DNA from: JAVBKB01 sp031554275
GTDB lineage: Bacteria > Bacillota > Bacilli > JARBTR01
DNA length: 7,993 nt
Assembly (NCBI GenBank): GCA_031554275.1
Contig: JAVBKB010000085.1
Span: forward strand, 1 to 7,993
Reading direction: 5' to 3'
The notes beneath the pieces are model-generated. The model saw only the letters and a list, made by a program, of their open reading frames with translations, ran no database searches and was not told the DNA's origin. Shown in pieces: positions 5,635-7,993 of the stretch. The translations under genes and the position numbers were made by a program. The number at the start of each line of letters is the position of its first letter. Position 1 is the first letter of the stretch.

Positions 5635-5678
5635 AGGATGCTCGTAGATTTAGGGCTTTCGAGCAACCTTATTTATTT
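5635..5678 (+). terminator. Attenuator-like hairpin in the ABC-F leader
   Basis: AGGATGCTCG (5635-5644) pairs with CGAGCAACCT (5660-5669) at nine of ten positions across a 15-base loop, and the T-rich TTATTTATTT (5669-5678) follows. It ends 33 bases before the ABC-F start, so termination here would prevent expression. The interrupted T tract suggests a leaky or conditional terminator. Confidence 0.45.
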
Positions 5679-5711
5679 GCCGACTAAGCGTATAAACAAG
5701 GAGGAGATCAT

Positions 5712-7343
5712 ATGACGATACTACAATGTCAAAACGTTTGTTTCTCAAATGGCACAGCGACCATTTTACAAAACGTTGCGTTTACTATTCAAAAAGGAGA
5801 CCGAATTGGGCTGATTGGGCGGAACGGGAAAGGCAAATCAACTTTATTACAAATTCTATCAGGGCAAATAGCACTAACCACAGGACAGGTGGCGCGTGTG
5901 CTACCGACTACGGATTGGTGCTTCATTAGGCAGGACTTTGAATTCAGCAATCTGAGAGTCTCTGACTATCTTGAAAGTATCACACCGAATTACCTTAATG
6001 CCAAGCGAGCCGTCGATTTCGCTAATAGGCAGTTGCAAGCAAATGTTGATTCGGCAGAGGCACTGGCAGCGTTTACTGAAGCCTACGATCACTTTTTAGC
6101 CATTGATGGGTATGGAATTGAGCAAAAACTGGAACAAGCGTTAGCCACTTTAGGGCTCACAAAGGCGCATTGGCAGATGCCAATTGCTGCGCTTAGTGGC
6201 GGTGAAAAAACACGATTGCAACTGACGCAATTACTTATCGCTCCCACTTCATTCATCCTACTTGATGAACCAACAAATCATCTTGACGATGAAGGCATAG
6301 ATTGGCTCATCAAATGGTTACAAAGCTACAAAGGGACTTTCCTTGTCGTTTCACATGATCGTTATTTTCTTGATCAAGTTGCGACAAGTATCATTGAATT
6401 AAAATCAGACGGTACCAAACGATATCCTGGAAATTACCAAGCTTATCATGCGCAGAAACAGATTGAAGAGCAGACTGCTAAATCACTATATCAAAAACAG
6501 CGAAAACAAGAGAAGAAAGTACAGGAACAAATTAAAAAAATCCGCATGTTTTATGAAAAAGCCAACCAAGCTGCCAGTGTTCGTGATCCATTTGCGCAGC
6601 ATCAAGCAGCAAAAACGGCTGCACGCTACAAAGCCAAGGCATCGTCACTGGAAAAACTGACCGCTGAAAGCATAGCGAAACCCGAAGAGAAGAAGCTGAT
6701 TCACGCAGCACTCAGTGCAACTTCATTTAAACCACGCACCTATATTCATATTGAGGACGCCGCCTATTCTTATAATGGGCAAGAATCCATTTGGGAGCAC
6801 TTGACGCTCGATATTATACGCGATGACCGAATTGCGCTTATTGGCAAGAACGGGAGTGGAAAATCAACACTTCTATCAGTGCTGACTGGCAGTTTGACTG
6901 CAAGCGGAATCGTTCAGCATAACCCCAGCGTGCGCATCGGCTACTTTGCCCAAACAGTTGCTACTCTAAACCCAGAGGCAACAGTGTTAGATGCTGTTAT
7001 GGCACTACCGAACATGACCTATACTGAAGCACGCACGATTCTTGCCAGCTTTCTGTTTATTAAAGACGAAGTCCTTAAGCGCATTGAAGTCCTTAGCATG
7101 GGGGAAAAGTGCCGGGTGGCGTTTGTACTACTCTATTTCTCAGATGCTAATTTGCTCATTTTAGATGAACCTACAAACTATCTCGATATCGACAGTCGTG
7201 TGCAAATCGAAGCGGCATTAGCTAGTTTCGATGGTGCGCTAGTCATTGTCTCCCATGACCGATACTTCTTGAAAAATGTTGCCAACAAGGTGCTTCAGAT
7301 TAAGGATCGGCAATTTCATGTCGTCAATAATTATTTTGATTAG
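5712..7343 (+). CDS. ABC-F ATPase of the antibiotic-resistance (ribosome protection) type
   Basis: A 543-residue soluble protein with two ATP-binding domains in one chain and no membrane helices, as expected for ABC-F. Domain 1 has Walker A GRNGKGKS (36-43), signature LSGGE (161-165), Walker B FILLDE (181-186) and switch SHDR (214-217). A charged helical linker (about 240-320, rich in Lys, Gln and Glu) should reach into the ribosome's E site. Domain 2 has GKNGSGKS (378-385), an altered signature LSMGEKCR (461-468), LLILDE (481-486) and SHDR (514-517). The linker and the LSMGEKCRVAF block resemble the Vga/VmlR-like group, which protects ribosomes from lincosamides, streptogramin A and pleuromutilins; the exact spectrum cannot be read. 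The protein ends soon after domain 2, with no long C-terminal extension. The start has AAGGAGGAG (5698-5706) five bases upstream. The leader suggests inducible control. Confidence 0.88.
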   Translation: MTILQCQNVCFSNGTATILQNVAFTIQKGDRIGLIGRNGKGKSTLLQILSGQIALTTGQVARVLPTTDWCFIRQDFEFSNLRVSDYLESITPNYLNAKRAVDFANRQLQANVDSAEALAAFTEAYDHFLAIDGYGIEQKLEQALATLGLTKAHWQMPIAALSGGEKTRLQLTQLLIAPTSFILLDEPTNHLDDEGIDWLIKWLQSYKGTFLVVSHDRYFLDQVATSIIELKSDGTKRYPGNYQAYHAQKQIEEQTAKSLYQKQRKQEKKVQEQIKKIRMFYEKANQAASVRDPFAQHQAAKTAARYKAKASSLEKLTAESIAKPEEKKLIHAALSATSFKPRTYIHIEDAAYSYNGQESIWEHLTLDIIRDDRIALIGKNGSGKSTLLSVLTGSLTASGIVQHNPSVRIGYFAQTVATLNPEATVLDAVMALPNMTYTEARTILASFLFIKDEVLKRIEVLSMGEKCRVAFVLLYFSDANLLILDEPTNYLDIDSRVQIEAALASFDGALVIVSHDRYFLKNVANKVLQIKDRQFHVVNNYFD

Positions 7344-7737
7344 CATATGCCTGAACAAGTGATTCATAAAGGACTAGGCAATTTTCACGACGGAGAAGGA
7401 ACTCAATATTGAACCTGAGACTGATGATAATTAAGATTGCGACTAACAAATACAGTAGTTTAACCGAATTGTTTAGCTGGTCTGGTCTTTAAAGTTGATG
7501 GCAATGCTACGCTAGTCTTTGAGCAATGTTCTTTTCATACAGTTTAATAGAAATTGGTCGATGTTCACACAAACGATCTTTCTCATCCTCGGGAAATGTG
7601 CATTGTTGATAAATCAGCGCTGAAAGTCAACTCATGTCACGGAGAGTTATTTTGTGCAATGAACCTCAGGGCATTCGCAACACAACTAGTCAAGATGAGA
7701 TTCAAAAAATGGTTTCAAGTCTGTTTTCGGAATGCTT
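7344..7737. other. Intergenic stretch after the ABC-F gene
   Basis: No gene is supported. GCCT/AGGC at about 7350-7380 could form only a very weak terminator for the ABC-F gene. Several short frames have mildly protein-like content, such as LVFKVDGNATLVFEQCSF in the 7480-7545 area and a TTG-initiated frame at 7554-7772, but none has a ribosome site or recognisable family. Gene decay is possible but unproven. Confidence 0.35.
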
Positions 7738-7767
7738 TTGACAATTTAAATGCTTTTCGCGTATCTT
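7738..7767 (+). promoter_or_regulatory. Promoter candidate for the gene at the right edge
   Basis: Perfect TTGACA (-35, 7738-7743), an 18-base spacer and TATCTT (7762-7767, 4 of 6). The predicted start is near 7774, giving an AT-rich leader of about 134 bases. AATGCTTTT is repeated at 7731-7739 and 7749-7757, around the -35 and in the spacer, and might be a regulator site. Confidence 0.5.
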
Positions 7768-7907
7768 TATAAATCTCTTGTGAAAATATAGCCGCTTTTA
7801 TCAGATTTACAATTTTCGTGTATAAAACAAGCTAAAAATAATATTGCTTTTTACTGCTATCAATGCTATTTTTTTTAATGAATCAATTGTTCAGGAGGTG
7901 AAACAAG

Positions 7908-7993
7908 ATGGAAAACTTAGAAAAGGTTTATGATGTGCTGAAAACTGCTGGCGAACCACTTAGACCGGGTGAAGTTGCTGAAAAATCTGGAAT
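7908..7993 (+). CDS. Winged-helix-like small protein (partial, runs off the right edge)
   Basis: An excellent ribosome site, AGGAGGTGA (7893-7901), lies 6 bases before ATG 7908, and the frame stays open for 28 codons to the window end. The visible start, MENLEKVYDVLKTAGEPLRP followed by GEVAEKSG, has the helix-then-helix pattern of a winged helix-turn-helix domain, in which a regulator protomer begins with 'L..aG.pl..geIAe.sG'. It may be a small DNA-binding regulator. Too little is present for a family call. Confidence 0.65.
   Translation, partial: MENLEKVYDVLKTAGEPLRPGEVAEKSG

Larger units (their letters stand above)
5294..5711 (+). promoter_or_regulatory. Upstream region and leader of the ABC-F gene
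   Basis: No ordinary gene is seen in these ~420 bases. The first part holds a widely spaced inverted repeat (TGAAGCT 5350-5356, AGCTTCA 5395-5401). The second part looks like a structured leader: a weak promoter (5443-5470), a possible 12-codon peptide (5498-5536), a small CTCT-GCAA-AGAG hairpin (5555-5566), a direct repeat GCAAAGAGT (5559-5567 and 5616-5624), and an attenuator-like hairpin (5635-5678). TGCTC at 5541-5545 duplicates the left arm of that hairpin and could compete for its right arm. Confidence 0.45.

Noticed and set aside
7347..7412. 21-codon frame after the ABC-F gene (ATG 7347)
   Set aside because: It begins four bases after the ABC-F stop with no ribosome site and no recognisable similarity.
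7554..7772. 72-codon frame with a TTG start
   Set aside because: It has no ribosome site, unusual composition, and runs through the promoter of the next gene.

Overview
The window looks like a piece of a low-GC Gram-positive chromosome (Bacillota, most likely Lactobacillales or a Listeria-like relative). The signs are strong AGGAGG-type ribosome binding sites, GTG starts, sigma-A type promoters, U-tailed hairpin terminators, and typical Firmicutes families: PadR regulator with a HAAS-domain partner, LytR-CpsA-Psr (LCP) protein, XRE-cupin regulator, and a target-protecting ABC-F ATPase. I cannot name the species. Convincing genes cover only about 65% of the window, and several gaps are 400-600 bases long.

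Left end (1-1260, minus strand): a tightly overlapping operon reads leftward out of the window. It has a PadR-family repressor, a HAAS-domain protein with one pair of membrane helices, and a multi-helix membrane protein built from the same two-helix module. Its promoter lies at 1231-1259. Just downstream of the -10 are two tandem 15-base repeats, each with a CTATAT-N-ATATAG-like dyad, which are a likely operator for the PadR protein itself.

Middle left (1260-2720, plus strand): a DoxX-family membrane protein has its own extended -10 promoter and a strong terminator. A second U-tailed hairpin follows, then a 36-residue single-helix membrane peptide starting at GTG, which is easy to miss. Next is a 118-base imperfect inverted repeat between this small gene and the convergent LCP gene.

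Middle (2763-4680): an LCP-family cell-wall glycopolymer ligase is on the minus strand. Immediately upstream is a short open frame whose only good start lies one frame away, so it looks like a gene remnant with a frameshift. The remaining ~600 bases hold no gene I can defend.

Right (4625-7993, plus strand): an XRE-cupin regulator stands alone as a monocistron between a good promoter and a strong terminator. After a ~420-base gap comes an ABC-F ATPase of the antibiotic-resistance (ribosome protection) type. Its leader holds a possible 12-codon peptide and an attenuator-like hairpin, the layout used for ribosome-controlled induction of such genes. The window ends inside a small winged-helix-like gene with a consensus promoter 134 bases or so upstream of its start.

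The most rewarding places to look are the ABC-F leader, the PadR operator with its repeated two-helix membrane partners, the unlisted 36-residue membrane peptide, and the frameshifted remnant before the LCP gene. I see no CRISPR array, tRNA, rRNA, transposase or phage gene.
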